Below are positions 1 to 6,213 of a DNA stretch of 12,557 nucleotides, piece after piece (the first letter of the stretch is position 1; each line of letters opens with the position of its first letter). Source of the DNA: IDS-8 sp964424805 (lineage in GTDB: Bacteria; Pseudomonadota; Gammaproteobacteria; Steroidobacterales; Woeseiaceae); contig CAYRKH010000088.1 of NCBI GenBank assembly GCA_964424805.1, positions 1 to 12,557 on the forward strand. The letters run 5' to 3'. The notes beneath the pieces are model-generated. The model had not been told where the DNA came from, ran no database searches, and saw only the letters and a program-made list of their open reading frames with translations. The translations under genes were made by a program, and so were the position numbers.

Positions 1-1
1 G

Positions 2-157
2 GGCCGTTCGCAACTGCCGGGCATGGTCGACCAGTACATGAACGGCGACATCAAGGTCGACGAATTCATCACGCATACCATGCCGCTGGAGGACATCAAC
101 AAGGCCTTCGACCTCATGCACGAGGGCAAGAGTATCCGCTCGGTGGTCCATTTCTGA
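2..157 (+). CDS. frmA: S-(hydroxymethyl)glutathione dehydrogenase / class III alcohol dehydrogenase, C-terminal fragment
   Basis: Only the last 51 codons are in the window; the gene enters from the left edge and stops at TGA 155-157. The visible tail contains ITHTMPLEDINKAFDLMHEG followed by SIRSVVHF. This is the characteristic C-terminal signature of zinc-dependent class III alcohol dehydrogenases (FrmA/AdhC), cytoplasmic enzymes that oxidise S-hydroxymethylglutathione to S-formylglutathione in formaldehyde detoxification. The usual partner, S-formylglutathione hydrolase, does not follow here; pdxH does, after a gap of about 170 bp. The catalytic zinc ligands and Rossmann domain lie outside the window, so the call rests on the tail alone. 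Another zinc alcohol dehydrogenase subclass is possible but less likely, given how closely the ITHTMPLEDIN block matches the family. Confidence 0.9.
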   Translation, partial: GRSQLPGMVDQYMNGDIKVDEFITHTMPLEDINKAFDLMHEGKSIRSVVHF

Positions 158-315
158 AAAGCTTGGGGCCAGTGTCCTGTCTCGCAAGTAATGGCACGGG
201 TTCGCGGCGTTTTCCTGCGCCTGGCGTCGTTGCGATGCCTCGCAGGGCGCGGGCTGGTGCTCGTCGTCTCTTTCCAGGCCCGAAGGTCCGCGACCTGAAC
301 AGCACGTTTATTTGC

Positions 316-319
316 AGGA
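316..319 (+). promoter_or_regulatory. Ribosome binding site of pdxH (supports GTG start)
   Basis: AGGA at 316-319 lies 7 nt before GTG 327. An in-frame TTG at 312 would extend the protein by five residues but has no comparable Shine-Dalgarno sequence in front of it, so GTG 327 is the preferred start. Confidence 0.6.
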
Positions 320-326
320 CCTGCTA

Positions 327-998
327 GTGCTCCCCCTGGAACTGCCCGGTAATCCGATGCTTGTCGCGGAGTCGTGGCTCGGCGAGGCGATGGACCAGGC
401 GTTGCAGCGCAACCCGAACGCCATGACGCTTGCAACCGTCGGTTCCGAAGGACAGCCGTCGGGACGCGTCGTGCTGTGCAAGGCTTTCGTGGCGGATCCG
501 GGTTACCTCGTGTTCTACACCAACTACCGGTCGCGCAAGGTGCGCGAGCTCGCCGACCACCCCCAGGTCGCGGCGGTGTTCCACTGGGACAGCCTCGGCC
601 GCCAGGTGCGCATCGAGGGCATCGCGGTGCAATCGCCCGCGGCGGAAAGCGATGCCTATTTCACGACCCGCCCGTGGGGCAGCCAGCTCGGCGCCTGGGG
701 CAGCGACCAGAGCGCGCCTGTCGAATCGCGGGACGCGCTGATCGCACAGGTGAAGGAGCGCGCCGCCGAGCTCGGGCTCCAGCTCGACGGCGACACGCAA
801 ACCCTCGCGGCCGCCGCGCCGCCGATTCCGCGCCCGCCGCACTGGGGCGGCATCCGGATCTGGGTATCGGCTATCGAGCTGTGGATCGAGGGTCCGGACC
901 GGATTCACGACCGTGCCTGCTGGCAGCGCACGCTATCGCGCCAGGACGAGCACTCCTTTTCCGCCACGCCCTGGGTCGGCACCCGCCTGCAACCCTGA
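327..998 (+). CDS. pdxH: Pyridoxamine 5'-phosphate oxidase PdxH
   Basis: This cytoplasmic FMN enzyme oxidises pyridoxamine or pyridoxine 5'-phosphate to pyridoxal 5'-phosphate, the last step of B6 synthesis and salvage. The 223-aa product has the family blocks in order: RVVLCK and FYTNYRSRK (FMN/phosphate-binding region), RQVRIEG, RPWGSQLGAWGSDQS, RPPHWGG and RIHDR near the C-terminus (canonical RLHDR). The length fits the family (about 200-220). A segment of roughly 15 residues before RPPHWGG, rich in Ala and Pro, is longer than in E. coli PdxH. I chose GTG 327 because it has an AGGA 7 nt upstream; TTG 312 and ATG 357 are alternatives. The stop codon shares a base with the next start (TGATG at 996-1000), indicating translational coupling with the downstream CPXCG gene. 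Confidence 0.95.
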   Translation: MLPLELPGNPMLVAESWLGEAMDQALQRNPNAMTLATVGSEGQPSGRVVLCKAFVADPGYLVFYTNYRSRKVRELADHPQVAAVFHWDSLGRQVRIEGIAVQSPAAESDAYFTTRPWGSQLGAWGSDQSAPVESRDALIAQVKERAAELGLQLDGDTQTLAAAAPPIPRPPHWGGIRIWVSAIELWIEGPDRIHDRACWQRTLSRQDEHSFSATPWVGTRLQP

Positions 999-1189
999 TG
1001 GACCCGCCGCTCATTGACCGGAAGATCGGCTGCCCGTATTGCGGCGAGACGCTCTCCATCGTGCTCGACCTGTCGGCGGGCAGCCAGTCCTACGTCGAGG
1101 ATTGCCAGGTCTGCTGCCAGCCGATGCAGGTCAGCTTCTCCGCCGACGACGGCGAGCTGGATTACCTCCAGGTGGAGCGTGCCGGCTAG
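998..1189 (+). CDS. CPXCG motif-containing cysteine-rich protein (small zinc ribbon)
   Basis: This 63-aa protein begins at ATG 998, overlapping the pdxH stop by one base. It has a CPYC pair (Cys12, Cys15) and a second CxxC pair (Cys36, Cys39, followed by Cys40), separated by about 20 residues. This matches the short CPXCG cysteine-rich family, thought to bind one zinc ion; its biochemical role is not known. The rest of the chain is acidic (SADDGELDYLQVE), as is typical of the family. It is hidden inside a longer alternative reading frame that starts further upstream. The Cys pattern, normal family length and TGATG coupling to pdxH identify the true start. The reading frame of the following gene begins before this one ends (11-bp overlap). 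Confidence 0.85.
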   Translation: MDPPLIDRKIGCPYCGETLSIVLDLSAGSQSYVEDCQVCCQPMQVSFSADDGELDYLQVERAG

Positions 1190-3236
1190 GGAGCTGCGCG
1201 GCGGAAGCGGACCCGTTTCGGCAGGCGCCGCTCGTCCGGCTCCTGCCGCGCGGCCGGCACGCTTCTCCCGCTCCGGCTTTCTCACGGCCTGCCTGCTGCC
1301 GCTGCTCTTCGCGGGTGCCGACGCAGCCGCACAGGCGATCCTTTCCGAAGGCACCAACTTATCGCTCGACGTCTCGCCCTCGACCCGGCAGCTCGCGATC
1401 GACCTGCTCGGCAGCATCTGGGTGCTCGAGGCGAAGGGCGGTACCGCGAGAGCGGTAAGCGATAACCTGCAGCCGGCGCGGCGGCCGCAGTGGTCGCCCG
1501 ACGGCAAGCGGCTGGTGTACCAGACCACGTCCGCCTTCGGCAGTCGCATGTGGCTGCTCGACCTGGCACGGGATGAAGCGTCGCCGCTGGGGGACGGCCG
1601 GCACTACGACCAGCACCCGGACTGGCATCCCGAGGGCAACCGCGTCGTCTTTTCCTCCGACCGGCGCGGTGCGGGTTTCGACATCTGGGAGCTGGACCTG
1701 GAGTCCGGGTACAGCCGTCGGCTCACCCACGCCGAAGGCGACGAAACGGAGCCGGCGTGGTCACCGGACGGTCGCGACCTGGCGTGGATCAGCCGGCATG
1801 ACGGCCGGTGGCGACTGGTGCTGCGCCGTCGCGGCGGGCCGGCGGTCGACCTGGTCGTGGCGGATGCGCCCCTGGCGGCTCCCGCCTGGCGACCGGACGG
1901 CACGCTGCTGACGTTCCTGCGGCGTGACGGCGACGAGTACCGGCTCGACATGGTCATCGTATCCGACCCGCCAGTCGTCCGCGCGCTCGCGACACACCAG
2001 GATTTCTTTCTTTCTCCGGCGAGCTGGATCGACCGGCAGCACCTGTACTACGCCGCCGACGGCGTCATCCGGACGCGCAGCATCAACGCCTGGCAGGCGG
2101 ACGACGTTCCTTTCAGCGCGGACATCGGCACGCTGGCAAGGCGGGTAAGCGCGGATGCGCCCCGGCACCTGCCGGTTACCGACGCGCCGGCGCATCGCCT
2201 GGTCATCCGGGCGGCGCGCGTGTTCGACGGCATGCGCGCGGGCTATCGCGAGAACATGGACGTCCTCATCGACGGCGCGCGCATCGCTGCGGTCGAACCG
2301 CGGCGCGAGTGGCAGGACGCGAGGGTGCTCGACCTCGGCGACGTCGCCGTGTTGCCCGGCTTCATCGACGTGCATTCCGCGCTGCCGGCCTCAGGTCAGG
2401 CGGCCGCCGGATTGCAGCTGCTGACCTTCGGCATCACAACGGTGGTATCCGGCGGCCCGGATCGCGGCTTCGATCCGGCGCTCTGGGAAAGCGAGCACAT
2501 GCCGGGACCGCGGCTGTTGCAGGCGGCGCCCGCCAGCCTGCGCCAGGAGAGCGGAATACTCCCGGCACTCGTCACGTTGCCCGCCGCAGACGCGTTCGGC
2601 GACGACCGGGCGCTGGTGCAGGCCTGGCGGGCGCGCGGCGTGCCGGTCCTGGCGGAGTCCTGGAGCACGGGCTTTCGCCTCGGCGCGGACCTGTTCCTCG
2701 GCGCCGATGTGCTGCCCACGTCGCCGCAGGGGCTGCAGTACCAGGACGTGCGGGTCGCGCTGGCCGCGGGCCCGGCCGCGATGATCTCGGGGCTGGCGGG
2801 TGCCGGCACGCCCGGCCTCTCGGCGCTGTTCGGCGTGCGCCAGGCGCAGTTGCTGGAGCTTGAGCGATCCGCGGACCTTCCGCTGCGCCACGACCCCCTG
2901 CCGCGCCTGGCCAACGAGACCTCGACGGTGGCCGTCGGCAGCAGGCCGAGCGGGCTGCCGCCGGGCCTTGCGACCCACGCGGAGCTGCGGGCGCTCGCCG
3001 CTGCGGGCCTGGACGGCGACCAGGTGCTGTGGGCCGTTGGCCGCAACGCGGCCGCGGCACTCGGCTTCGAAAACGAGATCGGGCGCATCGCCCCCGGCGC
3101 GCTCGCCGACCTGGTGGTGGTGGCGGGCGACCCCCGGGCGAACGTCGCCGATGCCGTAAACATCGTAGCGGTGGTGCGCAACGGCCGCTTCTACAGCGTG
3201 GGCGGGCTGCTCGACCGGCGAAAGGGTGTCGAATAA
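1179..3236 (+). CDS. Secreted TolB-like beta-propeller / amidohydrolase-fold protein, apparently lacking metal ligands
   Basis: The 685-aa product has an export signal (hydrophobic FLTACLLPLLFAGA followed by Ala-rich DAAAQA) behind a long basic N-region, so it is probably periplasmic. The first half carries PD40/WD40-like propeller repeats (WSPDGK, WHPEGN with FSSDRRG, WSPDGR, WRPDGT), as in TolB. From about residue 350 it has an amidohydrolase composite domain (RAARVFDGM, DVLIDGARIAAVEP, LPGFIDVHS; C-terminal IGRIAPGALADLVVVAGDP). The usual metal-binding HxH reads H399-S-A, and the usual GTDxP aspartate is replaced (GSRPSG, Arg589). I see no other His/Lys metal-ligand blocks, and the barrel is shorter than in active relatives. 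I infer a binding or pseudo-enzyme role. GTG 1179 is chosen because frames starting earlier would cover most of the CPXCG gene and no usable start follows before the signal peptide. No downstream partner gene on this strand. Confidence 0.8.
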   Translation: MPARELRGGSGPVSAGAARPAPAARPARFSRSGFLTACLLPLLFAGADAAAQAILSEGTNLSLDVSPSTRQLAIDLLGSIWVLEAKGGTARAVSDNLQPARRPQWSPDGKRLVYQTTSAFGSRMWLLDLARDEASPLGDGRHYDQHPDWHPEGNRVVFSSDRRGAGFDIWELDLESGYSRRLTHAEGDETEPAWSPDGRDLAWISRHDGRWRLVLRRRGGPAVDLVVADAPLAAPAWRPDGTLLTFLRRDGDEYRLDMVIVSDPPVVRALATHQDFFLSPASWIDRQHLYYAADGVIRTRSINAWQADDVPFSADIGTLARRVSADAPRHLPVTDAPAHRLVIRAARVFDGMRAGYRENMDVLIDGARIAAVEPRREWQDARVLDLGDVAVLPGFIDVHSALPASGQAAAGLQLLTFGITTVVSGGPDRGFDPALWESEHMPGPRLLQAAPASLRQESGILPALVTLPAADAFGDDRALVQAWRARGVPVLAESWSTGFRLGADLFLGADVLPTSPQGLQYQDVRVALAAGPAAMISGLAGAGTPGLSALFGVRQAQLLELERSADLPLRHDPLPRLANETSTVAVGSRPSGLPPGLATHAELRALAAAGLDGDQVLWAVGRNAAAALGFENEIGRIAPGALADLVVVAGDPRANVADAVNIVAVVRNGRFYSVGGLLDRRKGVE

Positions 3237-3386
3237 TTTGACAAAATGCCCGGATTCGCCGACTTGTCGCACAATGGCGACGCTCCCGGCCGCGGCGCTG
3301 CTCCAGCCAGCCACGCGCAACGCGGCTTTTCGTTACCGGGCTCAAAGACTTGCGTCACCGCTATCCCGGGCGCGCCGGCGCGGAAA
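3237..3386 (+). other. Intergenic stretch with no recognised feature
   Basis: This is the first part of the 520-bp gap between protein genes. It is GC-rich and contains a TTGACA at 3238-3243 directly after the amidohydrolase stop, but there is no acceptable -10 element at 16-18 bp from it. Short open frames in it lack ribosome sites and resemble no known family. I see no clear terminator for the upstream gene. Confidence 0.4.
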
Positions 3387-3403
3387 TGTCGGATTTATTT
3401 ACA
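3387..3403 (+). promoter_or_regulatory. Candidate enhancer/activator site upstream of the sigma-54 promoter
   Basis: TGTCGGATTTATTTACA is an AT-rich island in GC-rich surroundings. Its ends form a TGT-N11-ACA dyad, and it sits about 77 bp upstream of the -24 element, a usual distance for a bacterial enhancer-binding protein site. In form it recalls, from memory, the box found before PEP-CTERM genes and attributed to the sigma-54 activator PrsR; no PEP-CTERM gene is present here. A second imperfect dyad (GCA-N1-AACG / CGTT-N2-TGC, 3443-3459) lies closer to the promoter and is an alternative site. Confidence 0.35.
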
Positions 3404-3477
3404 ATATCAGACCAAAAACCCGGCGCGAGGGGCTACGTTTCAGCATAACGCGTTGTTGCGGTGGCAAAAAATACCTG

Positions 3478-3494
3478 CTGGCATGGGACTTGCC
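3478..3494 (+). promoter_or_regulatory. Sigma-54 (RpoN) -24/-12 promoter
   Basis: CTGGCATGGGACTTGCC matches the consensus YTGGCACGRNNNTTGCW at all fixed positions except two (T for C in CACG, C for W at the end). The invariant GG (3480-3481) and GC (3492-3493) are separated by exactly 10 nt, as required. Transcription would start near 3505. It faces the A-rich leader and terminator, and no protein gene lies between it and that terminator. Confidence 0.7.
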
Positions 3495-3504
3495 TTTAAG
3501 CCCG

Positions 3505-3712
3505 TGCCCAAGCGAAGCGTAACTGAGAAACGGTAGACTGATTCGATACACACAGGATTTAGACGCCAGAAGAACAAGAACTATAAAAACAAAAAGATCC
3601 AGATCCAGATAATAATAACGATATGTATGTATCTGGTTACCGAATCCAGTTACCTCTTTTACAATAAAAAGAGTCATTAACCCCGCCGCTTACGCCGCGG
3701 GGTTTTTCTTTT
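3505..3712 (+). ncRNA. Candidate CrcZ-like small RNA with CA motifs (Hfq/Crc decoy type)
   Basis: This is a predicted transcript of about 205 nt from the sigma-54 promoter to an intrinsic terminator. It carries the Hfq/Crc target pattern AANAANAA in four clusters: 3570-3580 (AAGAACAAGAA, two overlapping matches), 3585-3595 (AAAAACAAAAA, two matches), 3611-3618 (AATAATAA) and 3663-3670 (AATAAAAA). A 6-bp stem CCAGAT/ATCTGG (3605-3610 with 3631-3636) displays AATAATAA in its 20-nt loop. A 7-bp stem CTCTTTT/AAAAGAG (3654-3660 with 3667-3673) follows. The segment is far more AT-rich than its neighbours. In Pseudomonas, the CrcZ/CrcY/CrcX RNAs share this build: RpoN promoter, repeated CA motifs, terminator. 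They titrate Hfq-Crc to relieve carbon catabolite repression. No cbrAB or crc gene is in the window, so the role is inferred; a leader for a tiny peptide is the main alternative. Confidence 0.6.
3681..3712 (+). terminator. Rho-independent terminator of the candidate small RNA
   Basis: CCCCGC pairs with GCGGGG (3681-3686 with 3697-3702). One C/C mismatch, two further G-C pairs and a TTAC loop complete the hairpin, which is followed directly by TTTTTCTTTT. It separates the A-rich transcript from the amidase gene. Confidence 0.9.
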
Positions 3713-3744
3713 CCGGCTAGAATCGGGAGCGATCCGCAAGCCTT

Positions 3745-3750
3745 GGGGAG
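3745..3750 (+). promoter_or_regulatory. Ribosome binding site supporting the TTG start of the amidase
   Basis: GGGGAG at 3745-3750 lies 6 nt before TTG 3757. This start places a complete lipoprotein signal (MKRVLLF...VGAC) at the N-terminus. A TAGAAT at 3718-3723 could be a -10 element for this gene, but no good -35 is present. Confidence 0.75.
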
Positions 3751-3756
3751 CCGGTC

Positions 3757-5307
3757 TTGAAACGAGTGCTGCTATTCGCGTACCTGCCGGTGCTGCTCGT
3801 CGGCGCCTGCGCCATACCGCCGCAGCCCGATTTCCGCGAACAGGGTGTCACCGAGCTGCAGGCGGCGATGGAGCGCGGGGAGCTCACCTCCCGCGAGCTG
3901 GTCGAGTACTACCTCGCGCGCATCGAAGCCATCGACCGCAGCGGACCGGCCCTGCAGTCCATCATCGAGACCAACCCGGACGCGCTCGCGATCGCCGACG
4001 CGCTCGATCGCGAGCGGCGTACCTCCGGTAGCCGTGGACCGCTGCACGGTATTCCCGTCGTGCTCAAGGCCAGCATCGACACGGGCGACACGATGGCGAC
4101 CACGGCAGGCTCGCTCGCACTGGCCGGCCACTACGCGCCCGACGACGCCTTCCTGGTGGCGCGGCTGCGTGAGGCCGGCGCCGTCATCCTCGGCAAAGCC
4201 AACCTGAGCGAATGGGCGAACTTCCGCTCGACGAACTCGTCAAGCGGGTGGAGCAGCATCGGCGGCCAGACCAGGAACCCGTATGACCCGCATCGCAACC
4301 CCTGCGGCTCATCCAGCGGCTCCGCCGTTGCCGTGTCCGCGAACCTCGCGGCGCTGGCCGTCGGCACGGAAACGGACGGCTCCATCGTGTGTCCCGCCGC
4401 GATGAACGGCATCGTCGGCATCAAGCCGACGCTCGGCCTGGTCAGCCGCGACGGCATCATCCCGATCGCCCACAGCCAGGACACCGCCGGCCCGATGGCC
4501 CGCACGGTCACAGACGCCGCCCTGCTGCTGTCGGCGATCGCGGCGAAAGACCCGCAGGACCCTGCGGCCGCGAGCCGCGGGGAGGCGGTGCCGGACTACG
4601 CCGCCGCGCTGGACGACAACGCGCTGCACGGCAAGCGCATCGGCGTATTGCGAAGCTTCTATGGCGCGGGCGAGGACCCGCGCATCGGCGAGATCCTGGA
4701 CGCGAGCATCGAGGTGCTGTCAGCAAACGGCGCCGAGATCGTCGACCCGGTCGAGGTCGACACGGACGGCTTGAGCGATGCCGAGTACGAGGTGCTGCTG
4801 TACGAATTCAAGGCGGACCTGAACGCCTACCTCGTGTCGTCCGGCGCACCGGTCCGCTCGCTCGCGGAGATCATCGCGTTCAACGAAACCAATGCCGCGA
4901 CCGTGATGCCGTTTTTCGGCCAGGAGATCATGGAGCTCGCGCAAAGCAAGGGACCGCTGACCGAGGCGGCCTACGCCGAGGCGCTGGAAACCAGCAAGCG
5001 CCTCGCGAGAGAGGCGCTCGACCGCGCGCTCGAGGAGCACGACCTCGACGCGCTCGTGGCGCCGACCAACGGCCCGGCGTGGCTGACCGACCACGTCCTC
5101 AGCGATCGGTTCAGCGTCAGCAGCTCCTCGCTGGCCGCCGTGTCCGGCTATGCGGCCGTCACGGTGCCTGCCGGTTTCATTTCGGGTTTGCCGATCGGCA
5201 TTTCGTTCATCGGGGGACCGTTCAGCGAAGCACTGCTGATCGGCATGGCCTACGATTTCGAGCAGGCGAGCCGGGTTCGCAGGCCGCCGCTTGCGGACGC
5301 GCACTGA
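3757..5307 (+). CDS. Amidase-signature family hydrolase, predicted lipoprotein
   Basis: The 516-aa product begins with a lipoprotein signal (MKRVLLFAYLPVLLVGAC, acylated Cys18 predicted), so it is likely anchored in a membrane facing the periplasm. The amidase-signature core is complete: catalytic Lys104 in VVLKASID, the cis-Ser in GSSSGS (about Ser186) and the nucleophile Ser209 in TETDGSIVCPA, followed by NGIVGIKPTLG. These residues form the Ser-cisSer-Lys triad that hydrolyses amide bonds. The family includes GatA, fatty acid amide hydrolases and peptide amidases. The export signal and solitary position argue against GatA, whose partners GatB and GatC are not here. The substrate cannot be told from sequence. 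TTG is the start, supported by GGGGAG 6 nt upstream. The stop is 17 bp before the ABC ATPase start, so the two are probably co-transcribed, though a functional link is unclear. Confidence 0.92.
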   Translation: MKRVLLFAYLPVLLVGACAIPPQPDFREQGVTELQAAMERGELTSRELVEYYLARIEAIDRSGPALQSIIETNPDALAIADALDRERRTSGSRGPLHGIPVVLKASIDTGDTMATTAGSLALAGHYAPDDAFLVARLREAGAVILGKANLSEWANFRSTNSSSGWSSIGGQTRNPYDPHRNPCGSSSGSAVAVSANLAALAVGTETDGSIVCPAAMNGIVGIKPTLGLVSRDGIIPIAHSQDTAGPMARTVTDAALLLSAIAAKDPQDPAAASRGEAVPDYAAALDDNALHGKRIGVLRSFYGAGEDPRIGEILDASIEVLSANGAEIVDPVEVDTDGLSDAEYEVLLYEFKADLNAYLVSSGAPVRSLAEIIAFNETNAATVMPFFGQEIMELAQSKGPLTEAAYAEALETSKRLAREALDRALEEHDLDALVAPTNGPAWLTDHVLSDRFSVSSSSLAAVSGYAAVTVPAGFISGLPIGISFIGGPFSEALLIGMAYDFEQASRVRRPPLADAH

Positions 5308-5324
5308 CCGCGGCTTCGCGGCCG

Positions 5325-6113
5325 ATGAACGAGGAAACAGGCACCGCGCTCGGCTGCCGGGACCTGGCCGTTGCCGTGCCGGGGCGGCAGCTCGTCGAAC
5401 GCCTCGATCTCGAGCTCGCGCGGGGCGACTTTCTCGCGGTGCTCGGGCGAAACGGCGCAGGCAAAACGCTCACCCTGCTGACGCTCGCCGGCCTGCGCGC
5501 GCCAGCGTCGGGCGAGGTACGGCTGCGCGGCCGCCCGCTCGCGGAACGGAAGCGCTCGCAGGTCGCAAAAGAGCTTGCGCTCCTGCCGCAGACGGTCGAA
5601 GACGCCTTCCCCGCCACCGTGCTCGAAACGGTGCTGATAGGACGGCATCCGCACATCGGGCCGCTCGGCTGGGAGCTGGAGGCCGACCGCCGCATTGCCG
5701 GCCGCGCACTCGCGTCCGTCGGCCTCGCGGCGTTTGCCGACCGGGACATCGGGACCCTCTCCGGCGGCGAGCGCCGCCGCGCCGCGATCGCCCAGGTGCT
5801 GACGCAGGAGCCGGACGTCTACCTGCTGGACGAGCCGACCAACCATCTCGACCCGCAACACCAGCTCGACGTGCTGCAGCTCTTCATCAATGAGGCGCGC
5901 AAAGGCGCGACCGTCATCGCTACGCTGCACGACGTGAACCTGGCCGCGCGCTTTGCCACGCGCTGCCTGCTGTTGTTCGGAGACGGACGGTGGGAGCTCG
6001 GGCCGACGGCGTCCGTGCTCACGGAAGAGCGTCTGAGCGAGCTTTATGCCGTGCCCATGGAAGCGCTGCGCTGGCGCGGACATGACCTGTTCGTGCCCGC
6101 ATACCCCCTGTAG
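5325..6113 (+). CDS. btuD: ABC transporter ATP-binding protein, BtuD/FhuC (cobalamin/siderophore importer) type
   Basis: This 262-aa cytoplasmic ATPase powers a FecCD-family importer. All motifs are intact: Walker A GRNGAGKT (41-48), Q-loop LLPQ (Gln89), signature LSGGE (145-149), Walker B VYLLDEPTNHLD (Asp169, Glu170) and H-loop TLHDVN (His202). The GRHPHIGPLGWE segment after the Q-loop and the C-terminal LYAVPMEALRW block are typical of cobalamin/iron-chelate importers. BtuB, BtuF and a cobalamin adenosyltransferase nearby favour vitamin B12 as substrate, but heme or siderophore uptake cannot be excluded from the ATPase alone. No permease (BtuC) adjoins it. The start is ATG 5325, 17 bp after the amidase stop, with no strong Shine-Dalgarno sequence. 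The same frame is open far upstream, antiparallel to nothing and overlapping the amidase; that extension is not real. Its TAG stop lies inside a REP element. Confidence 0.85.
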   Translation: MNEETGTALGCRDLAVAVPGRQLVERLDLELARGDFLAVLGRNGAGKTLTLLTLAGLRAPASGEVRLRGRPLAERKRSQVAKELALLPQTVEDAFPATVLETVLIGRHPHIGPLGWELEADRRIAGRALASVGLAAFADRDIGTLSGGERRRAAIAQVLTQEPDVYLLDEPTNHLDPQHQLDVLQLFINEARKGATVIATLHDVNLAARFATRCLLLFGDGRWELGPTASVLTEERLSELYAVPMEALRWRGHDLFVPAYPL

Positions 6114-6212
6114 GAGCGCGCAGTGCGCGCGACGCCACGGGTGTCCGGGATCGTTATTGCCGGGGTGTTTCTGCGCGCCGTGGCATCGCGCGCGGTGCGC
6201 GCTCCTACAGGG
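6106..6212. repeat. Inverted pair of REP elements between convergent genes
   Basis: Two 35-bp arms (6106-6140 and 6178-6212) are near-perfect reverse complements, separated by 37 bp. Each begins CCCTGTAGGAGCGCGC and continues through a GCGCGCGA half-palindrome to GCCACGG. This is the build of REP/BIME elements in pseudomonads and xanthomonads (TGTAGGAGCG...CGCGA). The left arm supplies the stop codon of the upstream ABC ATPase, and the right arm ends one base before the stop of the convergent phosphatase gene. The pair can fold into a long hairpin and may stabilise or end both transcripts. It lacks a T tract. No REP-associated transposase gene is in the window. Confidence 0.85.
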
Positions 6213-6213
6213 T

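Noticed and set aside
193..208. TGGCACGGGTTCGC resembling a sigma-54 promoter before pdxH
   Set aside because: The GG to GC spacing is 9 nt rather than the required 10, and the -12 half is poor.
1014..1178. Upstream extension of the propeller-amidohydrolase frame
   Set aside because: It overlaps most of the CPXCG gene out of frame and would put 55 extra Arg/Ser/Ala-rich residues before the signal peptide; GTG 1179 is the more plausible start.
3238..3266. TTGACA right after the amidohydrolase stop as a sigma-70 promoter
   Set aside because: No acceptable -10 hexamer at 16-18 bp.
3246..3536. Open frames of 96-98 codons in the 520-bp intergenic gap
   Set aside because: They run across the enhancer-like box and sigma-54 promoter, have no ribosome site and no protein-like composition.
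3627..3680. 17-codon frame (MYLVTESSYLFYNKKSH) ending just before the terminator
   Set aside because: No Shine-Dalgarno sequence, no known similarity, and the start lies in a predicted hairpin loop. Kept only as an alternative reading of the small-RNA transcript.
4389..5324. In-frame upstream extension of the ABC ATPase (574 codons in total)
   Set aside because: The extra part overlaps the amidase in another frame and is Arg/Gly-rich with no homology pattern; the ATPase family begins at about ATG 5325.
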